NCBI RefSeq assembly: GCF_041360795.1
Contig: NZ_JBFUPW010000004.1
Location: forward strand, 310,001 to 374,000
Origin: Arthrobacter_E sp041360795
Lineage (GTDB): Bacteria > Actinomycetota > Actinomycetes > Actinomycetales > Micrococcaceae
Direction of reading: 5' to 3'
Length of the DNA stretch: 64,000 bases
The notes under the pieces are model-generated. The model worked only from the letters and a program-made list of their open reading frames with translations, searched no databases and was not told where the DNA came from. This document shows, in pieces, positions 24,451 through 32,767 of this stretch. Numbering within the stretch: the stretch's first letter is position 1; every line of letters begins with the position of its first letter. Made by a program: the position numbers and the translations under genes.

Positions 24451-24480
24451 ATAATAGACCAGTCTATATATTTTTCACAA
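24451..24480 (-). promoter_or_regulatory. TetR operon promoter with overlapping operator
   Basis: Minus-strand -35 TTGTGA (24480-24475), 18-bp spacer, -10 TATTAT (24456-24451), 6 nt from the start codon. The palindrome ATAGAC-CA-GTCTAT (24454-24467) overlaps the -10. TAGACC...GGTCTA sites are known for LmrA/YxaF regulators of Bacillus, consistent with autorepression. Confidence 0.7.
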
Positions 24481-24530
24481 CCAGGAGTTCCGAGGGTCCG
24501 CGCGATCCACCCGAAGGCTCGTTAAACGAC

Positions 24531-24595
24531 GAAACAGCGGGTTTCCGTCGAAACAGTGCGCACAACACACTGTTTCGACGGAAACCCACTGTCTC
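24531..24595. repeat. Intergenic palindrome P8 (family A)
   Basis: 28-nt arms (24531-24558 and 24568-24595), 9-nt loop, with GAAACAGYG repeated within each arm. Nearly the same sequence as P3. Lies 25 nt after the hutH stop. Confidence 0.92.
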
Positions 24596-24620
24596 AGCAG
24601 GCGGAGCGGGTGACCCGGGA

Positions 24621-26210
24621 TCAGGCGAGCGGGCCTACGGCCTTCTCGGCGGCGTCGCGCACGGCGCCGGCGCCCACGAGCTTGTCGGCGGCCTCCAGCT
24701 CCGGCGAGAGGAAGCGGTCGGTGCCCGGGCCCTCGACGACGGCGCGCAGCACCTCGAGCACGGCGGTGCCGGCCGGGCCGGGGGTCAGTTCGCCATCGGA
24801 GAGCTGGGTGCGGATGTCGAGGGCACGGCAGCTGGTCACCAGCTCGATCGCCAGGACGCGGCGGAGGTTCTCGATGGCCTTGCGCAGCTTGCGGGCGGCG
24901 TGCCAGCCCATGGACACGTGGTCCTCCTGCATGGCGGAGCTCGGGATGGAGTCCACCGAGGCGGGGACGGCCAGGCGCTTGTTGTCCGACACCAGACCGG
25001 CCTGGGTGTACTGCGCGATCATGAGGCCGGAGTCCACCCCGGGGTCACCGGCCAGGAAGGCGGGCAGGCCGTGGGAGCGGGCCGGGTCCAGCATGCGGTC
25101 GGTGCGGCGCTCGGCGATGGAGGACAGGTCCGCCACGGCGATGGACAGGAAGTCCAGCACGTACGCCACCGGGGCGCCGTGGAAGTTGCCGTTGGAGGAG
25201 ACGCGGCCGTCGGGCAGGACCACCGGGTTGTCGATGGCGGCGGCCAGCTCACGGGTGGCGACCAGCTCGGCGTGGGTCACGGTGTCGCGGACGGCGCCGG
25301 CCACCTGCGGGGCGCAGCGCAGCGAGTAGGCGTCCTGCACGCGGGAATCGCCCACCTTGTGGGAGGCGACGATCGGCGAATCGGAGAGGACCCGCAGCAT
25401 GTTGTCGGCGCTGGCGGCCTGGCCCGGGTGCGGACGCAGGGCGGCGTGCAGTTCCGGCAGGAACACCTGGTCCGTGCCGAGCAGGGCTTCGACGCTGAGC
25501 GCAGCGGTGATGTCCGCCGTCGTCATCAGCGTGCGCAGATCGGCGATGGCCATGAGCAGCATGCCGAGCATGCCCTCGGTGCCGTTGACCAGGGCCAGGC
25601 CCTCCTTCTCGGCGAGCGTGACCGGCTCGATGCCGTGCTCCGCGAGCAGTTCCGCGACGGTCGGGCGGCCGGCGACGCCGTAGAGCTCGCCGTCGGGACC
25701 GAAGGCCTCGCCTTCACCCATGACCACGAGGGCGCAGTGCGAGAGCGGGGCGAGGTCGCCGGAGCAGCCGAGCGAGCCGAACTCACGCACGAGCGGGGTG
25801 ATGCCGGCGTTGAGGACCTTCACGAAGGTCTCGAGGACCTCGGCGCGGACGCCGGTGCGGCCGGACGCCATGGTCTTGGCGCGCAGGAACATGATGGCGC
25901 GGACGACTTCGCGCTCGACGGCCGGGCCCATGCCTGCGGCGTGGCTGCGGATCAGCGACTTCTGCAGCTGGGTGCGCAGCTCGTTCGGGATGTGGCGGTT
26001 GGCCAGGGCGCCGAAGCCGGTGGAGATGCCGTACGCGGGGGTCTCGCTGACGGCGAGCTCGTCGATGTGGGCGCGGACCTTGGCGACGTTGTCCAGGGCC
26101 TCCTGCGAAATGGTGATCTGGGCGCCGTGACGCGCGACGGCGAGCACGTCCTCGGCGGTCACGCCGCTGGAGTTGAGGACGACGGTGGTCTCGGAAGTGG
26201 TGAGGGTCAT
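24621..26210 (-). CDS. hutH: Histidine ammonia-lyase
   Basis: 529 aa, full length. The MIO cofactor site reads GSLGCSGDLAPLSH, i.e. Cys149-Ser150-Gly151 instead of the usual Ala-Ser-Gly; MIO can still form from Cys-Ser-Gly. Other family signatures are YGISTGFG (about 60), the QEDHVSMG segment and NGNFHG. Deaminates histidine to urocanate. Downstream of hutU on the same strand, separated by palindrome P9. The initiating ATG 26210 has only a weak GAGAGA ribosome-binding sequence. Confidence 0.95.
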   Translation of the reverse strand: MTLTTSETTVVLNSSGVTAEDVLAVARHGAQITISQEALDNVAKVRAHIDELAVSETPAYGISTGFGALANRHIPNELRTQLQKSLIRSHAAGMGPAVEREVVRAIMFLRAKTMASGRTGVRAEVLETFVKVLNAGITPLVREFGSLGCSGDLAPLSHCALVVMGEGEAFGPDGELYGVAGRPTVAELLAEHGIEPVTLAEKEGLALVNGTEGMLGMLLMAIADLRTLMTTADITAALSVEALLGTDQVFLPELHAALRPHPGQAASADNMLRVLSDSPIVASHKVGDSRVQDAYSLRCAPQVAGAVRDTVTHAELVATRELAAAIDNPVVLPDGRVSSNGNFHGAPVAYVLDFLSIAVADLSSIAERRTDRMLDPARSHGLPAFLAGDPGVDSGLMIAQYTQAGLVSDNKRLAVPASVDSIPSSAMQEDHVSMGWHAARKLRKAIENLRRVLAIELVTSCRALDIRTQLSDGELTPGPAGTAVLEVLRAVVEGPGTDRFLSPELEAADKLVGAGAVRDAAEKAVGPLA

Positions 26211-26235
26211 GGGAGGTCTCTCTTCAAAAGTCTGG

Positions 26236-26305
26236 ATCGACTGCTCCATAGGATGCCGGAATCCGGGATTCCGGCCCGGAAACGGCATCCTACGGAGCAA
26301 TGGAT
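26236..26305. repeat. Intergenic palindrome P9 (family B), between hutU and hutH
   Basis: Arms 26236-26258 and 26283-26305 pair with a few mismatches; the centre holds a second palindrome (CCGGAATC-CGG-GATTCCGG). Starts 6 nt after the hutU stop and ends 25 nt before the hutH start, so it could attenuate or process the hutU-hutH message. Same family as P7. Confidence 0.88.
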
Positions 26306-26311
26306 GAATAG

Positions 26312-28039
26312 TTAGCCCTGCATCGGGATCCGGACGCCGCGCTCGGCGGCGACCTCGATGGCGCGCTCGTAGCCGGCGTCGACGTGGCGGATGACGCCCA
26401 TGCCCGGGTCGTTGGTGAGGAGGGCGGTCAGCTTGGCGGCGGCCAGTTCGGTGCCGTCGGCCACGGAGACCTGGCCCGTGTGGATGGAGCGGCCGATGCC
26501 CACGCCACCACCGTGGTGGATGGAGACCCAGGTCGCGCCCGAGGAAGCGGCGGTCAGGGCGTTCAGGAGGGGCCAGTCGGCGATGGCGTCCGAGCCGTCC
26601 TTCATGGCTTCGGTCTCGCGGTACGGGGAGGCCACGGAACCGGAGTCGAGGTGGTCACGGCCGATGACGATCGGCGCCTTGACCTTGCCCTCGGCGACCA
26701 GCTTGTTGAAGAGCAGGCCGGCCTGGTGGCGCTCGCCGTACCCGAGCCAGCAGATGCGGGCCGGGAGGCCTTCGAACTCCACACGCTCCTGCGCGGCGTC
26801 GATCCACTTGTGGAGGTGCTTGTTGTCCGGGAAGAGTTCCTTGATGGCCTCATCGGTGACGCGGATGTCCTCGGGGTCACCGGAGAGGGCCACCCAGCGG
26901 AACGGGCCGAGGCCCTCGCAGAAGAGCGGGCGGATGTATGCCGGGACGAAGCCGGGGAACTCGAAGGCGCGCTCGTAGCCGCCCTTGCGGGCCTCGTCGC
27001 GGATGGAGTTGCCGTAGTCGAAGACCTCTGCGCCGGCGTCCTGGAACTCGACCATCGCCTGGACGTGGCGGGCCATCGAGACCTGGGCCTTCTTGGTGAA
27101 GCCCTCGGGGTCGCCCTCGGCCTCGCGCTTCCACTCGTCCACGGTGATGCCCTCGGGCAGGTAGGACAGCGGGTCGTGCGCGGAGGTCTGGTCGGTCACG
27201 ACGTCGACGACGAACTCGCCGGCCTGGTGACGGCGCAGGATCTCCGGGAACACCTCGGCGGCGTTGCCCACGTAACCCACGGACCAGCCGCGGCGCTCCT
27301 CCTTGGCCTTGAGGACCTTGGCGATGGCGGTGTCCAGATCGGTCTCCACCTCGTCGAGGTAGCGCTTGCCGACGCGGCGGCGCAGGCGGGACTCGTCGAC
27401 GTCGACGATCAGGCACGCGCCGTCGTTCAGCGTGACGGCGAGCGGCTGAGCCCCGCCCATGCCGCCGCAGCCGCCGGTCAGGGTGAAGGTGCCGGCCAGC
27501 GGACCCTCGTGCTCGCGGCCCTCGCCCTGGCCGCCGTCGGCGCGGCCTGCGGCGATGAGCTTGTTGCCGAGGGCGGCGAAGGTCTCGTAGGTGCCCTGGA
27601 GGATGCCCTGGGTGCCGATGTAGATCCAGGAGCCGGCGGTCATCTGGCCGTACATCATGAGGCCCTCGGCCTCGAGGCGGCGGAATTCGGGCCAGGTGGC
27701 CCAGTCGCCCACCAGGTTGGAGTTGGCGATGAGCACGCGCGGCGCCCACTTGTTGGTGCGGAAGACGCCCACCGGCTTGCCGGACTGGACCAGGAGGGTC
27801 TCGTCCTCCTCCATGTCCTTGAGGGTCTCCGTGATGGCGTCGAACGCCTTCCAGGAACGGGCGGCGCGGCCGGTGCCGCCGTAGACCACGAGGTCCTCGG
27901 GGTGCTCGGCGACCTCCGGGTCCAGGTTGTTCATGAGCATGCGCAGGGGCGCTTCGGTCTGCCAGCTCTTGGCGGAGATCTCGGTGCCGCGAGGCGCCTT
28001 GACCGGGCGGGTTCCGGTGGTGAAATCGGCGGGTGCCAT
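26312..28039 (-). CDS. hutU: Urocanate hydratase
   Basis: 575 aa. Diagnostic urocanase features: VYGGTGRAARSW near the N-terminus, GQMTAGSWIYIGTQGILQGTYET, the glycine-rich NAD+ site (TLTGGCGGMGGAQ), and the C-terminal HHGGGVGIGRSIH segment. Uses tightly bound NAD+ to convert urocanate to imidazolonepropionate, the second step of histidine breakdown. ATG 28039 has AAGGAG at good spacing. The hut operator lies 133-150 nt upstream. hutI, needed for the third step, is not in this window. Confidence 0.95.
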   Translation of the reverse strand: MAPADFTTGTRPVKAPRGTEISAKSWQTEAPLRMLMNNLDPEVAEHPEDLVVYGGTGRAARSWKAFDAITETLKDMEEDETLLVQSGKPVGVFRTNKWAPRVLIANSNLVGDWATWPEFRRLEAEGLMMYGQMTAGSWIYIGTQGILQGTYETFAALGNKLIAAGRADGGQGEGREHEGPLAGTFTLTGGCGGMGGAQPLAVTLNDGACLIVDVDESRLRRRVGKRYLDEVETDLDTAIAKVLKAKEERRGWSVGYVGNAAEVFPEILRRHQAGEFVVDVVTDQTSAHDPLSYLPEGITVDEWKREAEGDPEGFTKKAQVSMARHVQAMVEFQDAGAEVFDYGNSIRDEARKGGYERAFEFPGFVPAYIRPLFCEGLGPFRWVALSGDPEDIRVTDEAIKELFPDNKHLHKWIDAAQERVEFEGLPARICWLGYGERHQAGLLFNKLVAEGKVKAPIVIGRDHLDSGSVASPYRETEAMKDGSDAIADWPLLNALTAASSGATWVSIHHGGGVGIGRSIHTGQVSVADGTELAAAKLTALLTNDPGMGVIRHVDAGYERAIEVAAERGVRIPMQG

Positions 28040-28171
28040 GGTGACTCCTTGTGTGGCCAGTGGTTCGGGGCACCTCGCCGGGGGCTTCGTTGCCGTTCCG
28101 GATGCGGTGCTGTGCTTCCCTTCAATGACACCGCACTCCGCGCCTTGCCACGAGAGGCTTTCCGGGGGTCT

Positions 28172-28189
28172 TGTCCGGGATTCCGGACA
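28172..28189. promoter_or_regulatory. Histidine-utilisation operator upstream of hutU
   Basis: TGTCCGGGATTCCGGACA, the same palindrome as at 19504-19521 upstream of hutG, with one arm mismatch. Position is consistent with a repressor or activator site for hutU-hutH. Confidence 0.7.
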
Positions 28190-28210
28190 TGGTGCCTCCT
28201 GGCGGGGTTC

Positions 28211-28269
28211 CCCCGTTAAACGGTCATTCCCCGGCGCCGCAGCGCCGGGGAATGACCGTTCAACCGGGG
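28211..28269. repeat. Intergenic palindrome P10 (perfect 19-bp inner arms)
   Basis: Arms 28219-28237 and 28242-28260 are perfect around a 4-nt loop and extend imperfectly to CCCC/GGGG at 28211 and 28269. Begins 12 nt after the nucleoside hydrolase stop, so a 3'-end role is likely. Not obviously in family A or B. Confidence 0.88.
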
Positions 28270-28281
28270 AAAAGCGGGACG

Positions 28282-29238
28282 TCAGAACGCCCGGAGGATC
28301 CCGTCGACCAGCGCGTCCGGGAAGCCCGGCTCCGCCTCGAGCACCACGCGGCACGTCGCGCCGTCCTGGTCGCCGACGCCGCGGTAGCGTCCGCGCAGGT
28401 CACAGATGGTGGCGCCGCGGGCGGGACCCTGCCCGGTCTCGACCGCGACCCGCACCACCGGCCCGAGCGTCACCGCCACCTCACCCAGAGCGATGGCCGC
28501 GGCGAGGGGGTCGTGCATGGCCGACGACGGCCGTCCGAAGATCCCGCGGTAGAACTCGAAGTAGTGCTCGAGCATGCGGGCCAGGGTCTCAGGGACTGCT
28601 TTGCCGGAATCGAGCAGCCGCCGCCGGTGCTCCTCCTCCATGACCTCGGTCATCGTCACGTCGAGCGGCACCAGCGTCACGGGCCACGACGCCGCGAGGA
28701 CTTCCGCGGCGGCCTCGGGGTCGTGGAAGATGTTCGCCTCGGCCGCCGCGGTGATGTTCCCAGGGGCCAGCGCCGCACCGCCCATGATGGTCACGTGCGC
28801 CACCAGCTCCGGCAGGCGCGGCTCCCGGCGGAGCGCCTCCGCGAGATTCGTCAGGGGCGCGACGGCGATGACGTGCAGCTTCCCCTCCTGCTCCCGCGCC
28901 AGCCGGATCAGCATCTCCGCCGCGGATTCCGCCTCCGGCTCACGGTCCGCGCGCGGCAGCTCGACCCCGCCCAGGCCGTTGTCACCGTGCACGTGCGGCG
29001 ATCCCCCGCCGTAGGCGACCGTCTGGAAATCGTGGCAGCCGACAGCCACCGGGATGTCCGGACGGCCCGCCAGCGCGAGCAGATCCAGCGTGTTCCGGGC
29101 GCACTGGGCGGCGTCGCTGTTGCCGCTCACCGTCCCGACGCCCAGCAGCTCCGCCCGCGGCGAGGCGAGCAGATGCGCGATCGCCAAGGCGTCATCGATG
29201 CCGGTGTCGCAGTCGAGGTAGACGGGGATCGTGTCCAT
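28282..29238 (-). CDS. Nucleoside hydrolase
   Basis: 318 aa of the inosine-uridine nucleoside N-ribohydrolase family. The calcium-binding aspartate cluster DCDTGIDDALA is at residues 9-19, with MGGAALAPGN and AAEANIFHDPEAA further on. Hydrolyses ribonucleosides to base and ribose; the adjacent ribokinase would phosphorylate the ribose. Last gene of the minus-strand unit nucleoside hydrolase-MFS-ribokinase-nucleoside hydrolase, 20 nt after the ribokinase gene. It is one of two paralogues in the unit, which diverge in sequence and probably in specificity. Confidence 0.9.
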   Translation of the reverse strand: MDTIPVYLDCDTGIDDALAIAHLLASPRAELLGVGTVSGNSDAAQCARNTLDLLALAGRPDIPVAVGCHDFQTVAYGGGSPHVHGDNGLGGVELPRADREPEAESAAEMLIRLAREQEGKLHVIAVAPLTNLAEALRREPRLPELVAHVTIMGGAALAPGNITAAAEANIFHDPEAAAEVLAASWPVTLVPLDVTMTEVMEEEHRRRLLDSGKAVPETLARMLEHYFEFYRGIFGRPSSAMHDPLAAAIALGEVAVTLGPVVRVAVETGQGPARGATICDLRGRYRGVGDQDGATCRVVLEAEPGFPDALVDGILRAF

Positions 29239-29258
29239 GAGGAGCCTTTCGGTGCGGT

Positions 29259-30212
29259 TCAGCGGTCCCGGAGCGCGACGACGTCGGCGTCCGTGCCGTA
29301 AGAGGCCTGCGCGCCGCGGCCGGTGGCGGCGTGAGCCGCGGCCACCGAAGCGTAGCGGGCCGCCTCCACGAGGGAGTCCCCTGCCGCGAGCCGCGTGGCG
29401 AGTCCCCCGGTGAACGCGTCGCCCGAACCGGTGGTGTCCACGGGCTCGATGCGCGTGGCGGCGATCCGCTCGATGGCGACTCCCTGACCTGCGACTCCAT
29501 CCCCGGAACCCGCACCGTCCAGCACCACGACACCCTGCGCGCCCAGCGTCACCAGGACCCGGCGGAACCCGGCCTCGGCGAAGGCAGCGGCCACGGCGGC
29601 CCAGTCCTCCCCCTCGGCCGCGGGAGCCTCACGGCCCAGGAGCTGACCGGCCTCGTGGGCATTGACGAGCAGGATGTCCGTGGCCGCCACGAGGTCCGCG
29701 GGGATCGGGGCGAACGGTGACAGGTTCAGGATGACCGAGGCGCCGGCCGCACGGCCCGCCCGGGCCGCCGCGAGCACCGTCTCCTGCGAGACCTCGAGGC
29801 ACAGGCACACGGCCGCGGCGCCGTCGAACACCGCGGAGGCCTGTTCGACGTCCTGCGGGGACAGCTCGCCGTTGGCGCCGGCCACGATCACGATGCTGTT
29901 CTCGCCCTGCGCGTCCACGGTGATCCCCGCGACGCCGGTCGGCACGCGGTCGATCCGGCGCACCGCCGCGACGTCCACGCCGGAGTTCCGGGCGGAGTCG
30001 AGGAGCATGGCGCCGTTGGCGTCGTCGCCCACGGCCCCGATGAGCCGGACGTCGGCCCCGAGGCGTGCCGCGGCGACGGCCTGGTTGGCGCTCTTGCCGC
30101 CCGGCTGGATGACGAAGTCCGTGCCGAGCACGGTCTCCCCCGGCAACGGCATCCGCTCGGCGTACAGAGTCAGGTCCGCGTTCAGGGACCCGACCACGAC
30201 CACATGACTCAC
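29259..30212 (-). CDS. rbsK: Ribokinase
   Basis: 317 aa, PfkB family. N-terminal VVGSLNADLTLY, the PGGKSANQAVAAARLG motif that binds ribose, and the C-terminal catalytic DTTGSGDAFTGGLA with the anion-hole GSGD. Phosphorylates ribose released by the nucleoside hydrolases to ribose-5-phosphate. The start GTG overlaps the MFS stop (GTGA), giving tight coupling; the GTG start is why longer frames reach into the MFS gene. Confidence 0.92.
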   Translation of the reverse strand: MSHVVVVGSLNADLTLYAERMPLPGETVLGTDFVIQPGGKSANQAVAAARLGADVRLIGAVGDDANGAMLLDSARNSGVDVAAVRRIDRVPTGVAGITVDAQGENSIVIVAGANGELSPQDVEQASAVFDGAAAVCLCLEVSQETVLAAARAGRAAGASVILNLSPFAPIPADLVAATDILLVNAHEAGQLLGREAPAAEGEDWAAVAAAFAEAGFRRVLVTLGAQGVVVLDGAGSGDGVAGQGVAIERIAATRIEPVDTTGSGDAFTGGLATRLAAGDSLVEAARYASVAAAHAATGRGAQASYGTDADVVALRDR

Positions 30213-31630
30213 TGCTGCACCTCTGCTTCTGCGGGACGGGGGATGAGGAAGGAGACGGCGAACGCGGCCACCGTGATGACCAGGCCCGTGAGCACCACCG
30301 TGAGGTAGGACAGCTTCGGGTCGGCCAGGGACTGCGTCGCCTGAAGCACGGCGGGCAGGACCAGGAAGCTCAGACCGGCGCCGAGGTTGAAGGCGCCGGC
30401 GTTCATGCCGGGCAGGAAGCCGGGGTTGCTCTGCGGGGAGAGCACGACTCCGAGGCCGTTGAGCATGATGTTCACGGTGCCAGCGTAGGCGATGCCGAGC
30501 AGCGCGGTCGCGATGATCATGACCGGCAGGCTGCCGAGTCCGAAGAACGCGATGACGGCCAGAGCCACGAGGCTGCCGCCCATGCCCAGGTGCAGTGTGC
30601 GGCGGTAGCCGATCACCGGGGCGAGACGGCCGCTGAAGGGTCCGACGAGCCAGCCGAGCAGGGCGTACGGGGTGAGGATCATGAGGGACATCTCGGTCGG
30701 GCCGACGGAGAAGCCCGGGGACGCGGCCTGGACGAACGCCGGGACGATGCCGTTGATGACGGCGAAGATACCGGTCATGGTCAGGGTGGTGGTGAGCAGC
30801 AGGGCCCACATGGAGCGCTGGCGCAGGTGGGCGATCTCCACCATCGGCTGGGCGCTGCGCTTCTCCACCGTCCAGAAGCCGATGAACGCGGCCACGCCCA
30901 CCAGGGCGAGGACGATCGAGAAGGTGAGGGTGCCGGCGTCGAACGCGGAGACCAGTCCCGCGGCGCTGTTGAGCGCCGTCAGCACGGCGCCGACCGCCAC
31001 GACGATGAAGAACACGCCGGCCCAGTCCATCCGGGTGCCCTCCTGGGGCTTCGACTCGGGGGCCAGGACGAGGACGAGCACGGCGGCCACGACGGCCAGC
31101 GCGGTCATGATCCAGAAGAGGCTGCGGAAGCCGTAGTGCTCGGTGAAGAAGCCTCCCACGAAGGAGTCGACGCCGGCCACGCCGCCGTTGACCGCCGTGA
31201 TGAGACCCATGAGGGAGCCGTAGCGGCGCGGGTCGTCGACGGCGGAGCGCAGCATGAGCAGACAGAGCGGCACCGTGGGGCCGGAGACGCCCTGGATGAT
31301 GCGGCCCACGAAGACCCAGCTGACGTCCGGGGCGACGGCGGCGATGACCGATCCGATCGCCATGAGCGCCATCATGCCCACGAGGACGCGCTTGCGGCCC
31401 ACGATGTCGCTGAGGCGCGGCAGGAACAGGGAGAACAGCGCCGCGGCGGTGAAGAACCAGGTCTGGCTGAGGCCGATGGTGGCCTGGTCGGTGTGCAGCT
31501 CGTGCTCCATGGACACCAGCGCGGGGCTGAGCATGGAGGCGTTGAGCTGGAAGGCGATGCAGGCGGTCAGCAGCGCGGCGGTCAGGACGCCGACGCCGGG
31601 CCCGGACTTGGTGGCGGTGGTGGTGCTCAT
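30209..31630 (-). CDS. MFS transporter (probable nucleoside uptake)
   Basis: 473 aa with 14 predicted transmembrane segments, so of the DHA2-like 14-TM architecture. Loop 2-3 motif LPRLSDIVGRKRVLV is intact. Its place between two nucleoside hydrolase genes and a ribokinase gene, with 4-nt overlaps on both sides (ATGA and GTGA), argues for nucleoside import rather than drug export, although the family as a whole is mostly exporters. Specificity is inference. Confidence 0.8.
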   Translation of the reverse strand: MSTTTATKSGPGVGVLTAALLTACIAFQLNASMLSPALVSMEHELHTDQATIGLSQTWFFTAAALFSLFLPRLSDIVGRKRVLVGMMALMAIGSVIAAVAPDVSWVFVGRIIQGVSGPTVPLCLLMLRSAVDDPRRYGSLMGLITAVNGGVAGVDSFVGGFFTEHYGFRSLFWIMTALAVVAAVLVLVLAPESKPQEGTRMDWAGVFFIVVAVGAVLTALNSAAGLVSAFDAGTLTFSIVLALVGVAAFIGFWTVEKRSAQPMVEIAHLRQRSMWALLLTTTLTMTGIFAVINGIVPAFVQAASPGFSVGPTEMSLMILTPYALLGWLVGPFSGRLAPVIGYRRTLHLGMGGSLVALAVIAFFGLGSLPVMIIATALLGIAYAGTVNIMLNGLGVVLSPQSNPGFLPGMNAGAFNLGAGLSFLVLPAVLQATQSLADPKLSYLTVVLTGLVITVAAFAVSFLIPRPAEAEVQQ

Positions 31631-32613
31631 GCCGCGGCTCCTGCCTGCTCGGGCTCGCCGATCGCCTGGATGGCGTCGATGACGAGGTTCCAGAACTTCT
31701 CGCGGTCCAGGTCCACGGCCACGGAGGTGGTGCAGTCCTCGGGTGCGGGGGCGCGGAAGTCGGCGACGGTCATGCCGAGGGTCAGCGTGCCGTTGAGCTC
31801 GATGTCCACGGGGACGCGCTGCGTCGTCATGACGGTCGGGTCGATGACGTAGGCGACGGCGCACGGGTCGTGGACGGGCGGGAAGTCGAAACCCTGCGCG
31901 TCCTTGTAGGTGGCGGCGAAGAAGTCCATGAGCTCGACGACGAACTGCGCGGGCTTGGTGCCGATCGCGGCGATGCGCTCGACGACGTCCGGGGTGGCCA
32001 GGGCCTGGTGGGTCAGGTCGAGGCCGACCATGACGACGGGCCAGGACTCGTTGAAGACGATGTGGGCGGCTTCCGGGTCGATCTTGATGTTGAACTCGGC
32101 CACGGCGCTCCAGTTGCCGACGTGATAGCCGCCGCCCATGAGGACGACCTCGCGGACGCGCTCCACGATGCGGGGCTCCTTACGGGCCGCCAGCGCGATG
32201 TTGGTCAGACCGGCCGTCGGCACCAGGGTCACGGTGCCGGGTTCGTGGGCCATGACCGTGTCGATGATGAGGTCCACCGCGTGCCGCTCATCCAGGCCGA
32301 ACGCGGGTTCCGGCAGGGCGGGACCGTCGAGGCCGCTCTCCCCGTGGATGTCCGGCGCGGTCTCGATGGTGCGGACCAGCGGGCGGGCACAGCCGGCGGC
32401 GAACGGGACGCCCGTGATGCCCGCGATTGTCGCGACGGACAGGGCGTTGCGGGTGACCTTCTCCAAGGTCTGGTTGCCCACCACGGTGGTCACCGCCAGG
32501 AGTTCGATGTCCGGATTGCCGTGCGCCAGGAGCATGGCGACGGCGTCGTCATGGCCCGGGTCGCAGTCCAGGATGATCTTGAGGGGGCTGTTGTCTGCGG
32601 TGACAAGAGGCAT
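31627..32613 (-). CDS. Nucleoside hydrolase (first gene of the salvage operon)
   Basis: 328 aa. Metal site DCDPGHDDAVAM near residue 15 is the canonical DxDxxxDD; later NIKIDPEAAHIVF and HDPCAVAYVI support the family. Cleaves N-glycosidic bonds of ribonucleosides. Start ATG 32613 with GGAG upstream. The promoter region carries a CRP/GlxR-like site and two LacI-type operators shared with the divergent regulator gene. Confidence 0.92.
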   Translation of the reverse strand: MPLVTADNSPLKIILDCDPGHDDAVAMLLAHGNPDIELLAVTTVVGNQTLEKVTRNALSVATIAGITGVPFAAGCARPLVRTIETAPDIHGESGLDGPALPEPAFGLDERHAVDLIIDTVMAHEPGTVTLVPTAGLTNIALAARKEPRIVERVREVVLMGGGYHVGNWSAVAEFNIKIDPEAAHIVFNESWPVVMVGLDLTHQALATPDVVERIAAIGTKPAQFVVELMDFFAATYKDAQGFDFPPVHDPCAVAYVIDPTVMTTQRVPVDIELNGTLTLGMTVADFRAPAPEDCTTSVAVDLDREKFWNLVIDAIQAIGEPEQAGAAA

Positions 32614-32673
32614 GGTTGCTCCACGTCGTCGGGGGCGGGCCGCCAGGGGTGGCGGCAAGGGTACACCAAGGAG

Positions 32674-32689
32674 TGTGACACCGTTCACG
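32674..32689. promoter_or_regulatory. CRP/GlxR-like site in nucleoside promoter
   Basis: TGTGACACCGTTCACG matches TGTGA-N6-TCACA with one mismatch. About 60-75 nt upstream of the nucleoside hydrolase start and next to LacI-type operators, consistent with catabolite control by a CRP-family protein. Confidence 0.55.
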
Positions 32690-32697
32690 GAGTGGCG

Positions 32698-32723
32698 TCA
32701 AACGCTTGACGTCAAGCGCTTGA
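32698..32723. promoter_or_regulatory. Tandem LacI-type operators
   Basis: TCAAACGCTTGA (32698-32709) and TCAAGCGCTTGA (32712-32723), 14 bp apart, with the central CG that LacI-family proteins need. Lies between the nucleoside salvage operon and the LacI-type gene, so both directions may be controlled. Confidence 0.75.
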
Positions 32724-32767
32724 TCCCGCGCGGACCGGACGGCGCCGCCTCGCCTAAGATGGACCGC

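Noticed and set aside
26384..28219. 611-codon plus-strand frame opposite hutU
   Set aside because: Antisense shadow; hutU is unmistakable on the minus strand.
9263..28269. Palindromes as CRISPR or insertion-sequence ends
   Set aside because: They are single inverted repeats without spacers between copies, enclose no transposase and show no target duplications.
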